A stretch of 64,000 nucleotides of DNA, from NCBI GenBank assembly GCA_019309045.1, contig JAFDGZ010000003.1:1-64000 (forward strand). Direction: 5' to 3'. A model generated the notes under the pieces. The model saw only the letters and a program-made list of their open reading frames with translations. It did not search any database and was not told the origin of the DNA. This document shows, in pieces, positions 10,274-18,635 of this stretch (position 1 is the first letter of the stretch; the number at the start of each line of letters is the position of its first letter). The translations under genes were made by a program, and so were the position numbers. The DNA comes from Deltaproteobacteria bacterium. Lineage in GTDB: Bacteria; Desulfobacterota; Syntrophobacteria; BM002.

Positions 10274-10564
10274 CTATGTTATATAATTTGGCTCCACAAT
10301 AGAATGTGGCTGAGATTGTGGTAATTCGAGCTTGCCGAGTCGGTGAATCATCGCCAACGAGAAGGTTTCTTCGGTCCTATAACCCCGAGCCCTGTGGCTG
10401 ATTGCTTTGGCATTGTTATTCATGGCTTCTACGGAGGCATTATTGACTCTGAGATCGAAGTAAGCGAGTATTCCCTCTTCATGCCGCCTCAGCACCCAGG
10501 CAAAGTCTCTAAAGGGTTTTATCCTGCTGTGGGTTGCCCACCAGAACCAACGTTTCAGATACTT
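10274..10564 (-). pseudogene. ISL3-family transposase, C-terminal remnant
   Basis: The minus strand reads KYLKRWFWWATHSRIKPFRDFAWVLRRHEEGI and then LRVNNASVEAMNNNAKAISHRARGYRT, the C-terminal signature of ISL3-family DDE transposases (last acidic residue in SVEAMN and the conserved HRARGYRT block). Only about 97 codons remain of a protein normally near 400 residues. The frame is lost upstream of about 10564, so the catalytic DD part is gone. The remnant sits among RHS fragments and a toxin-antitoxin pair and marks a decayed insertion site. Confidence 0.85.
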
Positions 10565-10912
10565 GGCAGCCCCCAGCCCCTACGCTTGTAGTCCCAGAGC
10601 TTTCTGAATAGCTCTGAATCTGCCTAAAATTCTCATGCTGGCAAAGTTTCACCTTTTCTTCTTCGCCCGAGCCCGTAAACGGCTCGGTTTTTTGCTCGCC
10701 CTTCCCGGTGGCCCTCGTTCGGGGACGCGTGAGACGACATGGATCAAAAACAGACAAAAGGCAACACAGAGCGCACCATCGAAGAGTACGAGTGCGCCCT
10801 GCCCTGGAGAAGGCAGGCGGCTTTCTCGCCGAGGCCACAGCAGGATCCTCGGCGTATGCAGATTGGCCGTGACCCCGCTGGTAAAACCTGACCTCGGTTG
10901 ACGGCCAGCTTG
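10565..10912. other. Decayed intergenic sequence in the RHS island
   Basis: GC-rich sequence between the transposase remnant and an RHS fragment. Short frames occur on both strands but none has a recognisable motif or ribosome binding site. It may be debris of an older gene or element. I can support nothing specific here. Confidence 0.3.
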
Positions 10913-10994
10913 CCGGTAAGCTACACCTACAATGCCATAGGAAACATCACCTCCAAGACCGTGGGCACAGAGGTCCTCGATTACAAGAAATATG
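10913..10994 (+). repeat. Near-identical copy of an RHS-gene segment
   Basis: These 82 bases match 8222-8303 inside the RHS toxin gene with 80 of 82 identical (differences at 10918 and 10960). They encode SYTYNAIGNITSKTVG in the same frame as the parent. The match stops abruptly on both sides. It is a fragment of a second closely related RHS copy or a recombination scar, and it is not part of an intact gene. Confidence 0.9.
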
Positions 10995-11212
10995 CCTCTC
11001 ACCATGTTGGATAATGCGCATTTACCGATGTGCCGAGTCCCGCCCTTCGGCAGGATAAACTCCGCGACTTCCCCCCCACAGCGGAGTGACCGGAGACACT
11101 ATGCCGGTAAAGGCAGGCAGGAGCTTGGGCGGGGTTACAATGGAATGGGCCCGGCTGCGAGCGCAGGCAGCGGAGGCCCATACGGCCGCAGCCCGTAGCC
11201 AAAGACCCACTG
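10995..11212. other. GC-rich remnant sequence
   Basis: No supported gene. The stretch lies between the RHS fragment and the stop of the RelE/ParE-type toxin gene. A plus-strand frame at 11101-11200 opens with ATG but has no recognised homology and is not preserved as a full gene. Confidence 0.3.
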
Positions 11213-11476
11213 TTATCTCCTATACACATCACCTCGGAATCGAATAACCTCGATATAGACGATATTTTCGTTGTCATTCACAGAGTAGACGAGCCGGATG
11301 TCTCCCACTCTCAGTCGATAGCTGCCCTCCAGCTCTCCCCGCAACCGTTTGATGTTGTAATGTTTGAAAGGGTCCTGGGATAATTTGGCGAAAGCAAGGT
11401 TAAGCCGTCTGGCTGTGACGGTATCAGTTTTTTGATAAAATCTGGCAGCCTTTCTGGAGAGCTCTATTTTATACAT
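11213..11476 (-). CDS. RelE/ParE-family toxin
   Basis: An 87-residue basic protein of the RelE/ParE fold: MYKIELSRKAARFYQK start, central IKRLRGELEGSYRLRVGDIRLVYSV and C-terminal EVIRFRGDVYRR. RelE members cleave mRNA on the ribosome and ParE members poison gyrase. The LRVGDIRLVY block and the C-terminal arginines favour a RelE-like mRNA interferase, but the sequence alone does not decide. Its ATG overlaps the end of the upstream antitoxin by 8 bases, so the two are translated in a coupled way. The pair lies between two RHS fragments and is likely acquired. Confidence 0.88.
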   Translation of the reverse strand: MYKIELSRKAARFYQKTDTVTARRLNLAFAKLSQDPFKHYNIKRLRGELEGSYRLRVGDIRLVYSVNDNENIVYIEVIRFRGDVYRR

Positions 11477-11696
11477 CCCGTTTGATGGCTTCCCAGCTCA
11501 CCGTTTTCCCTGTGCGGATATCCTCTTTAGCCTGCCGATAGTCTTCAATAAATCCAGGCTCATTGAGGAGGGCTTGGGTTGCATCTTCTTCGCTTTGCTG
11601 CAAGTCTTCCAGAAAATCCAGAGCCATCTTGAGCTTTTCAACAGGAAGCTGCTCGATGGTATCTCGTATCCTGTTTTTTATCTCTGAGATTTCCAT
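11469..11696 (-). CDS. Antitoxin of the RelE/ParE pair
   Basis: A 75-residue acidic protein that begins MEISEIKNRIRDTIEQLP and continues into a helical segment (KLKMALDFLEDLQQSEE), with a C-terminal tail WEAIKRDV that would wrap the toxin. The start at 11696 is chosen over an in-frame ATG at 11744 because GGAG lies 8 bases upstream. Pattern and length match the antitoxins found with RelE-type toxins. No clear DNA-binding fold is visible. It precedes and overlaps the toxin gene. Confidence 0.82.
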   Translation of the reverse strand: MEISEIKNRIRDTIEQLPVEKLKMALDFLEDLQQSEEDATQALLNEPGFIEDYRQAKEDIRTGKTVSWEAIKRDV

Positions 11697-11880
11697 AACT
11701 GATATCTCCAGCTTGTTGCTTTTGTGTAAAACAACATAACACATGAGATGGAGTAGTGGAAGATTTACTTGGGAACAAAGGGACGGGGATCATTTTGTGC
11801 ATCTCTCTACCTGGCGTCGACAAAGCTATTTCCTGCTAGCTTCTCTCCTCTAATAACTGCTTAGCTTACGAAAACAGGCT

Positions 11881-11908
11881 CCTTTCAGAGACTAACACGG
11901 GCGCCCAT
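11881..11908 (+). repeat. Second, more diverged RHS-gene fragment
   Basis: The 28 bases match 8184-8211 of the RHS gene at 25 of 28 positions and encode RLLSETNTG-like residues in the same frame. In the intact gene this piece lies before the segment copied at 10913-10994, but here it lies after it. The two scraps therefore do not come from one simple truncation. Short length keeps confidence moderate. Confidence 0.6.
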
Positions 11909-11972
11909 AATAACCTTGCATGGACTCTCGCCACTTGCCCTGACATCAAAAGCCCCTGGCCGCCTCTTGCCA

Positions 11973-12464
11973 CTAGTCTCTGCTCGGAACCTGCAATTTC
12001 TTGATTTGATGACCGGTAAGATCCACGAAGCGCTGGAGGTCTTGCCGTGAAATGAGCAGGGTGGTAGTGTTTACCAGCGGATGAAATTGAAAAGTTTCGG
12101 ATTCCCATAAATTTTCATCCATGATCACTTCCACAGCGCCCTGTCTATCATTGATAATTGCGAATATCGATACGGCCCCCGAGTCTACTCCCAGATACTT
12201 TTTGAGCCGTTCAGGGGAGCCAAAACTCAGCCTGCTGGTGCCGAGCCGGCCAGCAAGCGCTTTCAGGTGAACACGTTTATCCGCCGGCACAATTAGTAGA
12301 AAATGGCGCCGCCCCTTGTGATCTCTGAGAAAAAGATTTTTGCTTCTGGCACCTGGCAATGGTTGTACCAAACGTTTCACATCTTCCACAGTATACACCG
12401 GCGGGTGATCATGACGCTGGTATTTTATGGCATGCTTGTCGAGAAATTGGTAAAGATCAATCAT
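11973..12464 (-). CDS. proX: Prolyl-tRNA editing protein (Ala/Cys-tRNA-Pro deacylase, YbaK/ProX type)
   Basis: A 163-residue free-standing editing domain that hydrolyses mischarged tRNA-Pro. Characteristic blocks are HDHPPVYTVEDVK, GARSKNLFLRDHKGRRHFLLIVPADKRV, LSFGSPERLKKYLGVDSGAVSIFAI and FHPLVNTTTLLIS. The lysine of SKNLFL and the GS/P loop are the usual functional positions. The start at 12464 has CGGAG 8 bases upstream; an upstream in-frame start at 12515 would add 17 residues with no family match. It is divergent from the ornithine-cyclodeaminase-like gene and shares a short promoter interval with it. Confidence 0.92.
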   Translation of the reverse strand: MIDLYQFLDKHAIKYQRHDHPPVYTVEDVKRLVQPLPGARSKNLFLRDHKGRRHFLLIVPADKRVHLKALAGRLGTSRLSFGSPERLKKYLGVDSGAVSIFAIINDRQGAVEVIMDENLWESETFQFHPLVNTTTLLISRQDLQRFVDLTGHQIKKLQVPSRD

Positions 12465-12554
12465 CTCTAGTTTTCTCCGAGCGCTAAAGTTTGCAAAATC
12501 TGCAGGAAAATTCAACCAACTTCTGAACAGCTAGATAGGCAGACAGCCTAATTG

Positions 12555-12590
12555 CTTGACACCCTTATCTATCAATCGATATATGTCAAG
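12555..12590 (+). promoter_or_regulatory. Promoter with overlapping inverted repeat before the ocd-like gene
   Basis: TTGACA at 12556-12561 is followed after 18 bases by TATATG at 12580-12585, a reasonable sigma70 pair. The element is framed by a perfect 7-base inverted repeat, CTTGACA (12555-12561) and TGTCAAG (12584-12590), which would place a dimeric regulator over both -35 and -10. The downstream gene starts at 12653 with a GGGAGGAG ribosome binding site. No regulator gene is adjacent, so the trans factor is unknown. Confidence 0.55.
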
Positions 12591-12652
12591 TAAATAGAAA
12601 TTTCAAAACATCTGATTCTTCATCTTAAACAGACCTTGCATTGGGAGGAGTC

Positions 12653-13630
12653 ATGCAGACAAATCAATTGCTCTATTTATCCCGGGCAGATGTGGTGGCA
12701 GCCGGCCCTAGTATGGCAGAAATTATTGACGTGCTGGAAATCACCTTTCGCGCCAAAGGCGAAGGCCGAGCCGAAATGCCTCCCAAACCCGGCATCCACC
12801 CTGGTGGCACCGATAACTTCATCCATGCTATGCCCGCCTACATCCCAGACATCCCATCAGCGGGGATCAAGTGGGTAAGCGGCTTTCCTGAAAACTACAA
12901 GAAGGGACTGCCATATATCAACGGTCTGCTCATTCTCAACGATGTGGACACCGGCCTGCCGCTTTCAGTCATGGATTGCGTCTGGATTACAGCCATGCGC
13001 ACCGGTGCTGCCACTGCTCTGTCTGCACGTTATCTTGCCAGGCCTGACTCGGAGGTAGTGGGAATACTCGGCTGCGGCGTCCAGGGAAGGAGCAATGTGG
13101 AGGCGCTGAAGGTGCTCTTTCCTCTGAAAAAAGTCTATGCCTACGATATCAACCAGGATGCTGCCAGGCAATATGCCCAGGAAGTGAGCGAACGCTTCGC
13201 TCTGGAGGTGGTCACCGTCTCTGAGCCGCGGCAAGCGGTGAGCGGCTGTGATATTGTTGTCACTGCTGGTCCAATCCTCAAAATCCCGCATGCCACCATC
13301 AAGTCTGGCTGGCTCGACGAAGGAGCCTTTGCTTCCCTGGTGGACTTCGACTCTTACTGGCACGGCGATGCTTTGCAGGAAAGCTCAAAGTTCTGTACAG
13401 ACGATACTGCCCAGCTGCGGCAGTATCAACAGGCTGGATATTTTCAGAATATCCCCGAAATCCATGCGGACCTGGGTGAACTGGTTGCGGGAAAAAGGCC
13501 TGGCCGCCAGACACGGGAAGAACGAACCATGACTGCCAACCTGGGCCTGGCCCTGGAGGATATGGCCGTAGCACAGCTTATTTACAAAAGAGCCCTGGAG
13601 CAGAACATCGGCACCTGGCTGCCGCTTTGA
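12653..13630 (+). CDS. Ornithine cyclodeaminase / mu-crystallin family protein
   Basis: A 325-residue NAD(P)-binding enzyme. The dinucleotide-binding motif is EVVGILGCGVQGRSN, preceded by the family blocks AMPAYIPDIPSAGIKWVSGFPEN and DCVWITAMRTGAATALSARYLA. Family members deaminate ornithine to proline, reduce ketimines or make N-substituted amino acids, so the exact substrate is open. The start at 12653 follows GGGAGGAG. It is co-directional with a DadA-like oxidase 86 bases downstream and lies near a Liv transporter. I infer amino-acid (perhaps imino-acid) catabolism. Confidence 0.88.
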   Translation: MQTNQLLYLSRADVVAAGPSMAEIIDVLEITFRAKGEGRAEMPPKPGIHPGGTDNFIHAMPAYIPDIPSAGIKWVSGFPENYKKGLPYINGLLILNDVDTGLPLSVMDCVWITAMRTGAATALSARYLARPDSEVVGILGCGVQGRSNVEALKVLFPLKKVYAYDINQDAARQYAQEVSERFALEVVTVSEPRQAVSGCDIVVTAGPILKIPHATIKSGWLDEGAFASLVDFDSYWHGDALQESSKFCTDDTAQLRQYQQAGYFQNIPEIHADLGELVAGKRPGRQTREERTMTANLGLALEDMAVAQLIYKRALEQNIGTWLPL

Positions 13631-13716
13631 GAACTTCTTAAATTCTTTATTGTCTGTATTCCACTTGAGAACAAGCCAGCGAAGGGGCACGACACAAAAG
13701 CGCGGGATGAAGTGAG

Positions 13717-14889
13717 ATGGCACCGGAAGCTTTCGATATTGTCATTGTAGGCGGGGGCATTATGGGCTGCGCCGTCGCCTTTTCTCTTCTGTCCATGGAT
13801 GACACTCTGCAGGTAGCTGTAATCGAAAAAGACCTTACCTACTCCAGGGCTTCCACCACATTGTCACTGGCCAACGTCCGTGTTCAATTCAGCCTCAAAG
13901 AAAACATTCAGATCTCGAAGTACACCCTGGAGGTCCTGGAACGCTTTGGCGATCTCATGGCTGTGAATGACCACAAGCCTGAGATCTCTTTTCACAGGGA
14001 AGGCAACCTCTTTCTGGTGGATGATGCTGGGCGTGAAGCTGCGCAAGAGGCCTTGAGGTTGCAGCGGCATCTTGGCTGTCGGGTGGAATGGTGGACGCCC
14101 AAAGAAATCGAGGAACATTACCCCCTCTACCAGCCGAAAGAGATGGCAGGCGGCACCTTTGGTCACGATGATGGCCACTTCGATGCCTACGCCATGTTAA
14201 TGGCCTACAGGGCCAAGGCCAGATCCCTGGGAGCAAAGTATATTGAAGCTGAGGTGGACACTGTCCTTGTCCGGCATAAGCAAGTGATAGGGGTAAGCCT
14301 TCATACAGGAGAAAATCTGCATGCTTCTGTGGTGATCAACTGTGCCGGTGCCTGGGCGGCTGGCGTGGCACAGACGGCTGGAGTGAATCTGCCCGTGGCA
14401 CCAGTGAAGCGTCAGGTGTTTGTTGTTGATACCGCAGTAAAGCCAGAAGGGGCACTGCCACTCACCCTACTGCCAACGGGGTTGTATTTTCGTACTGAAC
14501 TGGGTGGAACAATCCTCCTCGGCAAGTCCATGGCTGAAGATCCCACAGGCTTCGACTTTTCCTGGGACGACAAACGCTTCACCGACTTACTCTGGCCGGA
14601 ACTGGCAGAATTTGTGCCCGCTTTCGACACCCTTAAATTGCTGCGGGGCTGGGCTGGACTGTATGCAGTAAACACCCTGGACGGCAATGCCATCCTGGGT
14701 GAGTGGCCTGAACTCAAAGGATTTTATCTCGCCAACGGCTTCTCCGGTCACGGCTTGCAACAGGCGCCGGCAGTGGGCCGCTATCTGGCGGAATGCATAT
14801 TGGAAAGACCCCTGTCTCTGGATCTTTCCATATTTGCACCAGATAGAATTCTGGACAACAGACCGATCAGCGAAAGGGGAATTGTCTAA
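13717..14889 (+). CDS. FAD-dependent amino-acid oxidase (DadA / glycine oxidase-like)
   Basis: A 390-residue DAO-superfamily flavoenzyme. The N-terminal FAD motif is DIVIVGGGIMGCAVAFSLL, a middle block is VVINCAGAWAAGVAQTAGV, and the C-terminal FAD closure is GFYLANGFSGHGLQQAPAVGRYLAE. It would oxidise an amino or imino acid (sarcosine, D-amino acid or proline type). It probably forms an operon with the preceding cyclodeaminase-like gene. Substrate cannot be told from sequence. The ATG at 13717 has GAAGTGAG upstream. Confidence 0.9.
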   Translation: MAPEAFDIVIVGGGIMGCAVAFSLLSMDDTLQVAVIEKDLTYSRASTTLSLANVRVQFSLKENIQISKYTLEVLERFGDLMAVNDHKPEISFHREGNLFLVDDAGREAAQEALRLQRHLGCRVEWWTPKEIEEHYPLYQPKEMAGGTFGHDDGHFDAYAMLMAYRAKARSLGAKYIEAEVDTVLVRHKQVIGVSLHTGENLHASVVINCAGAWAAGVAQTAGVNLPVAPVKRQVFVVDTAVKPEGALPLTLLPTGLYFRTELGGTILLGKSMAEDPTGFDFSWDDKRFTDLLWPELAEFVPAFDTLKLLRGWAGLYAVNTLDGNAILGEWPELKGFYLANGFSGHGLQQAPAVGRYLAECILERPLSLDLSIFAPDRILDNRPISERGIV

Positions 14890-14901
14890 GAAAGAGGACA
14901 A

Positions 14902-14945
14902 CAGGATGCAGACTGCCGATCACCAAGATCCGAGCCTGCATCCTG
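14902..14945. terminator. Shared hairpin between convergent dadA-like and livK genes
   Basis: CAGGATGCAG (14902-14911) and CTGCATCCTG (14936-14945) form a perfect 10-bp inverted repeat. It lies 13 bases after the dadA-like stop and 15 bases after the livK stop on the other strand. The loop is 24 bases and neither side has a strong T-run, so it may be a bidirectional Rho-aided end or an mRNA-stabilising hairpin. Confidence 0.55.
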
Positions 14946-14959
14946 AATTTCCTCAGGAT

Positions 14960-16090
14960 TTACTTGTAAGGCTGCAGCTTGCCGCCCTTGTAAATCATGC
15001 GCTGATAATAATCGGTAACCTGCATGCCGTCTTTGTCAAAGCTCTTGTCGCCGGTGACGCCGTTGTAAATCTTGCTCGCCGTGTACAAAGCAGTGGCAAT
15101 CTTGTCGGTATTGGTGCTGCCGGCCATATTGATTGCCAGTGCTGCAATCCAGGTGGCATCGTAGGCATAGGCGCCGAAGGCGGTCTGCTTGGCATCGGGT
15201 CCGAATTTTTCGCGATAGGCCTTCTGATACTCGGGATAGCGAAGCGTTTCGGTGGAACCCATGATCAACCCCTTGATCCCCTCTGCAGTTTCGGGGATGA
15301 CCTCGTTGCTCCACATGGTCATATAGTCCGCATACCAGCCTTTGGGCGGTTTATAACCGAGCTCATATGCCTGTTTTAAAATGAGCTTGCTTTCTGTGCC
15401 ATAGGCGGTGAAGAATACCGCTTCCGGCTTCTTGGCAAAAAGACGTTCAATTTCAGCCCGATAGTCGGTTTTCTTTTCGTCGTACCGCACAGCTTCCAGC
15501 CACTTCTTGCCGGCCTTTTTTATGGTCTTCTCAGTCCATATTTCCACGCCAATGCCAAAGGGGTTGTTCACTGTAATAGAAGCAAAGGTGTTGGCTCCGC
15601 TTTCCAGAGCGAATTGAGCCAGTTTTGTGCCCATGACTTCATCCAGACCCATGACATTAAAAAAGTAAGGTCCAATCTCGCGAAGTTTTGGCGAAGTAGA
15701 AGCCTCTGAGATTTGAATTACTTTCTTGGAGTTGGTCCATTGTCCGGTGGGCAGGCTGATGCCGCTGGAGTAGGCTCCCAGAATGAGAGGAACCTTGTCT
15801 ATTTCCACCAGTTTGTGGACTGCATCCATGCCGCCTTTGGGACTCGACTCAGTGTCTTCCCAGATGATCTTCAACGGATGGCCAAGAACTCCACCTGCCG
15901 CATTGATCTCTGCCAGGGCCAGCTCTTCACCTCTCTTCATATCCTGGCCCTGAACCGCATTGGTTCCCGTGAGGGGGTTTATGGAACCAATGACCACCTG
16001 GCCCGCCGCCTGAGAAAGAGCCGGGATGCCGCCGACCATAACAACTGCCAGAAAAACACCGCTGACAATCATGACTAGGAATTTCTTCAT
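14960..16090 (-). CDS. livK: Branched-chain-type amino-acid ABC transporter, periplasmic binding protein
   Basis: A 376-residue exported solute-binding protein. The signal peptide is KKFLVMIVSGVFLAVVMVGG...SQAAG, followed by the Peripla_BP_6 fold (VVIGSINPLTGTNAVQGQDM, then INAAGGVLGHPLKIIWEDTES). It is the last gene of the livH-M-G-F-K set, 85 bases after livF. The Liv family transports Leu, Ile and Val, but also aromatic amino acids, amides, urea and aromatic acids, so the substrate is not fixed. The nearby putA, ocd-like and dadA-like genes suggest amino-acid uptake for catabolism. Confidence 0.92.
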   Translation of the reverse strand: MKKFLVMIVSGVFLAVVMVGGIPALSQAAGQVVIGSINPLTGTNAVQGQDMKRGEELALAEINAAGGVLGHPLKIIWEDTESSPKGGMDAVHKLVEIDKVPLILGAYSSGISLPTGQWTNSKKVIQISEASTSPKLREIGPYFFNVMGLDEVMGTKLAQFALESGANTFASITVNNPFGIGVEIWTEKTIKKAGKKWLEAVRYDEKKTDYRAEIERLFAKKPEAVFFTAYGTESKLILKQAYELGYKPPKGWYADYMTMWSNEVIPETAEGIKGLIMGSTETLRYPEYQKAYREKFGPDAKQTAFGAYAYDATWIAALAINMAGSTNTDKIATALYTASKIYNGVTGDKSFDKDGMQVTDYYQRMIYKGGKLQPYK

Positions 16091-16175
16091 TTTCTCCCTC
16101 CTTTTTCTGGTTTCACATCATTTCTCCCTGCCGACTTCCCACAACATTTCTTGTCTCCTCGGGTTATATGGGAGG

Positions 16176-16895
16176 CTAGCCACCCAGGTAAGCCTCTCTG
16201 ATCTTGTCGTTGGATAGAATCCTGTCCGCCCTGTCTTCAAATTCGTTTTGGCCCATAACCAAAACATATCCCCTGTCAGATATATTCAATGACTGATAGG
16301 CATCCTGTTCTATCATGACGACAGCCCTGCCGAGTTTCTTCTGCACATCTGAAATAATTGAAAATACTTCCGCTGAAACCTTCGGGGAAAGTCCAGCAGA
16401 GGGTTCATCCAGGAGGAGCAGTTCGGGATCAGTCATCAAGGCCCTTGCCATTGCCAGCATTTGCCGCTGCCCGCCGCTCAGGGTGCCAGCTTTTTGGTTC
16501 AGCTTTTCGCCCAGGATAGGGAAAAATTGCAAGACCTTCTCCACCTGCTTCTTTACCTCCTGCTGGCTTTTGATGTAGCCGCCGATCTCGAGGTTTTCCT
16601 TGACACTGAGAGAGGGAAATACATTTCGAAGTTGAGGAACGTAACCGAATCCTTTTTTTATCTTATCATGTGGGCCAAGATCGGTCACGTCTTCACCTTT
16701 CCAGTACACCTGCCCTCTGTAAATGGGCAAGTATCCCATTATAGCCTTTATCAAGGTGGATTTGCCTGCTCCATTGGGTCCGATAATTGTTACAGTCTCC
16801 TGTTGATCGAGATACATGGAGACCCCATGGAGAATCTCCGTTCTGCCGTAGCCACTGTACAATTTTTTTACTTCCAGGTATCTCACGCTTTCCAC
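16176..16895 (-). CDS. livF: Liv-type ABC transporter ATPase LivF
   Basis: A 239-residue ATPase with Walker A GPNGAGKST, signature LSGGQRQM and Walker B LLLLDEPSAGLSP. The FGYVPQLRNVFPSLSVKENLEIGG block is typical of LivF rather than LivG. It energises import with LivG. Its start overlaps the end of livG by 13 bases, which supports one transcript. Confidence 0.95.
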   Translation of the reverse strand: MESVRYLEVKKLYSGYGRTEILHGVSMYLDQQETVTIIGPNGAGKSTLIKAIMGYLPIYRGQVYWKGEDVTDLGPHDKIKKGFGYVPQLRNVFPSLSVKENLEIGGYIKSQQEVKKQVEKVLQFFPILGEKLNQKAGTLSGGQRQMLAMARALMTDPELLLLDEPSAGLSPKVSAEVFSIISDVQKKLGRAVVMIEQDAYQSLNISDRGYVLVMGQNEFEDRADRILSNDKIREAYLGG

Positions 16896-17689
16896 ATTTC
16901 TTCTCGAGAACTCCCCGATAAATAAGCCTCAAGCACCTTTTCATCCTTTTGAATTTCCTCTGGAGTTCCTTCGGCAATCTTTCTGCCGAAGTCGAGAACC
17001 ACCACCTTATCGCAGATCTCACTGATGACTTTCATGTTGTGCTCCACAATCAGCAAGGTTTTTCCCTTTTTGTCTCTCAGATCCAGGATCGCTGTGATCA
17101 GCTTCGTGATAAGGGTGGGATTTACCCCTGCAGTGGGTTCATCGAGCAAGATAAGGGTTGGATCTGCCATCAGAATCCTTGCTAGAGCCAGCAGCTTCTT
17201 CTGTCCTCCGGACAGATTGCCGGCATACTCATTGCGCAAATCAGAAAGTTGGACAAGTTCAAGCATTTGCTGAGCCTGTTGCAGAAACCTGTCATTTTCC
17301 TGTCTGATCCTGCCAGGCCTGAGAAACACATTCAGGACACTCTCACCTGTCTGATTCTTGGGGGCAAGCAGAAGATTTTCAATCACAGTCATCTTTTCCG
17401 GGACTTCACTGATTTGAAACGTCCTGCCGATGCCCATCAGGGCGATTCTGTCTGGTTCGATGCTCTCGAGTTTCCTGCCTTCAAAAAAGATTTCTCCTCC
17501 ATCTTTTTCATAGAATCCTGAAACAACATTGAAAAGAGTACTCTTGCCCGAACCATTGGGACCAACCAGACCCGTAATGCTGCCATACTCTACCTCGAAG
17601 CTGACTCCGTCAAGGGCAACCACGCCGCCAAATCTCTTCTGAACATTGTCGATTTTCAGAATTATGTCATTTGATTGTTTGCTCACGGC
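16883..17689 (-). CDS. livG: Liv-type ABC transporter ATPase LivG
   Basis: A 268-residue ATPase with Walker A GPNGSGKST, a long Q-loop insert (GIGRTFQISEVPEKMTVIENLL), signature LSGGQKKLLALAR and Walker B LILLDEPTAGVNP. The GTG at 17689 is preferred because it begins the conserved start of the protein (SKQSNDIILKIDNVQKRFGG). An in-frame ATG at 17725 would add 12 residues deep in livM. It overlaps livM by 23 bases. Confidence 0.94.
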   Translation of the reverse strand, partial: AVSKQSNDIILKIDNVQKRFGGVVALDGVSFEVEYGSITGLVGPNGSGKSTLFNVVSGFYEKDGGEIFFEGRKLESIEPDRIALMGIGRTFQISEVPEKMTVIENLLLAPKNQTGESVLNVFLRPGRIRQENDRFLQQAQQMLELVQLSDLRNEYAGNLSGGQKKLLALARILMADPTLILLDEPTAGVNPTLITKLITAILDLRDKKGKTLLIVEHNMKVISEICDKVVVLDFGRKIAEGTPEEIQKDEKVLEAYLSGSSREEMWKA

Positions 17690-18635
17690 TACTCGTCTCC
17701 CCGTCAACAGCCGGCAGCTCATCATAGGTTATCTTTTTTTCTTTTATCAAGCCGTCCTTCATAAAGAGCATGGCCAGCACAATCATAATACCAATTGCTA
17801 CCATACGGAGGCTTGCCAGGGTAACTTCCTCTATTGGCACGTAATCTTTGACGAAACGAGTTGAATTATAGAATATCATAATAACCACAGCACCGAAGAT
17901 AGCACCCTTGTTGTTCCCTTTGCCGCCAACAATTACCATAGCCCAGATAATGAATGTCTCCAGGGGAAGGAACTGGTCAGGACTAATAAAACCATGATAA
18001 TGTGCCCACAGACTGCCTGCCAAGCCTCCGAACCCGCCACCAATTGCCATGACCTTGATGCGAAATTTCTTGACATTCTTGCCCATGGCCAGCGGCAAAT
18101 TGTCACCCTCCCGTATGCTCTTGAGAACTCTGCCAAACGGCGACGTGGTAAGTGTGTTGATCACCCCATAGGTTACTGCCAGAGATGTCAGAACAATGCC
18201 GAGATAGAAAAAAGGATAGCTCTGGGCAGTAAAAAAGGAACGCATGGGCTGCGGTATGCCGCCAACTCCAAAGGCTCCCCCCACATAGGGTCCTCCACCC
18301 ACGACCCAGTCTTCGTTCAAAAAGAAAATGCGCACAATTTCAGCTGCAGCAAGGGTGACAATGGCCCAGTAATCTTCCTTGAGATCTGCAGTAGGAATAG
18401 CAATCAGATATCCGAAAAGGGCTGCCACCAGGATAGCACCACACAGGCCAAAAATAAATGGCATGCCCAAGGTAAAGACTATAATAGTGGATACATACGC
18501 CCCCAGACAGAAGAAGGCCACCTGACCAAAGTTCGCCAGGCCCGTGAAGCCATACTGCAGGTTCAGACTGAGGCTGAGGATACCGTAAATACCCATCATT
18601 ATGGCAAGATATACTAAAAAATTAACGAACTCCAT
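17667..18635 (-). CDS. livM: Liv-type ABC transporter permease LivM
   Basis: A 322-residue membrane protein with about eight hydrophobic segments and the LivM blocks LNLQYGFTGLANFGQVAFF and GRVLKSIREGDNLPLAMGKNV (the ATPase-coupling EAA-like loop). It pairs with LivH to form the channel. Its ATG shares one base with the livH stop (TAATG), so translation is coupled. Confidence 0.95.
   Translation of the reverse strand: MEFVNFLVYLAIMMGIYGILSLSLNLQYGFTGLANFGQVAFFCLGAYVSTIIVFTLGMPFIFGLCGAILVAALFGYLIAIPTADLKEDYWAIVTLAAAEIVRIFFLNEDWVVGGGPYVGGAFGVGGIPQPMRSFFTAQSYPFFYLGIVLTSLAVTYGVINTLTTSPFGRVLKSIREGDNLPLAMGKNVKKFRIKVMAIGGGFGGLAGSLWAHYHGFISPDQFLPLETFIIWAMVIVGGKGNNKGAIFGAVVIMIFYNSTRFVKDYVPIEEVTLASLRMVAIGIMIVLAMLFMKDGLIKEKKITYDELPAVDGETSSREQTIK

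Noticed and set aside
11101-11200. Possible intron or small gene remnant near 11.1 kb
   Set aside because: Could not match any motif; kept only as undefined remnant sequence.
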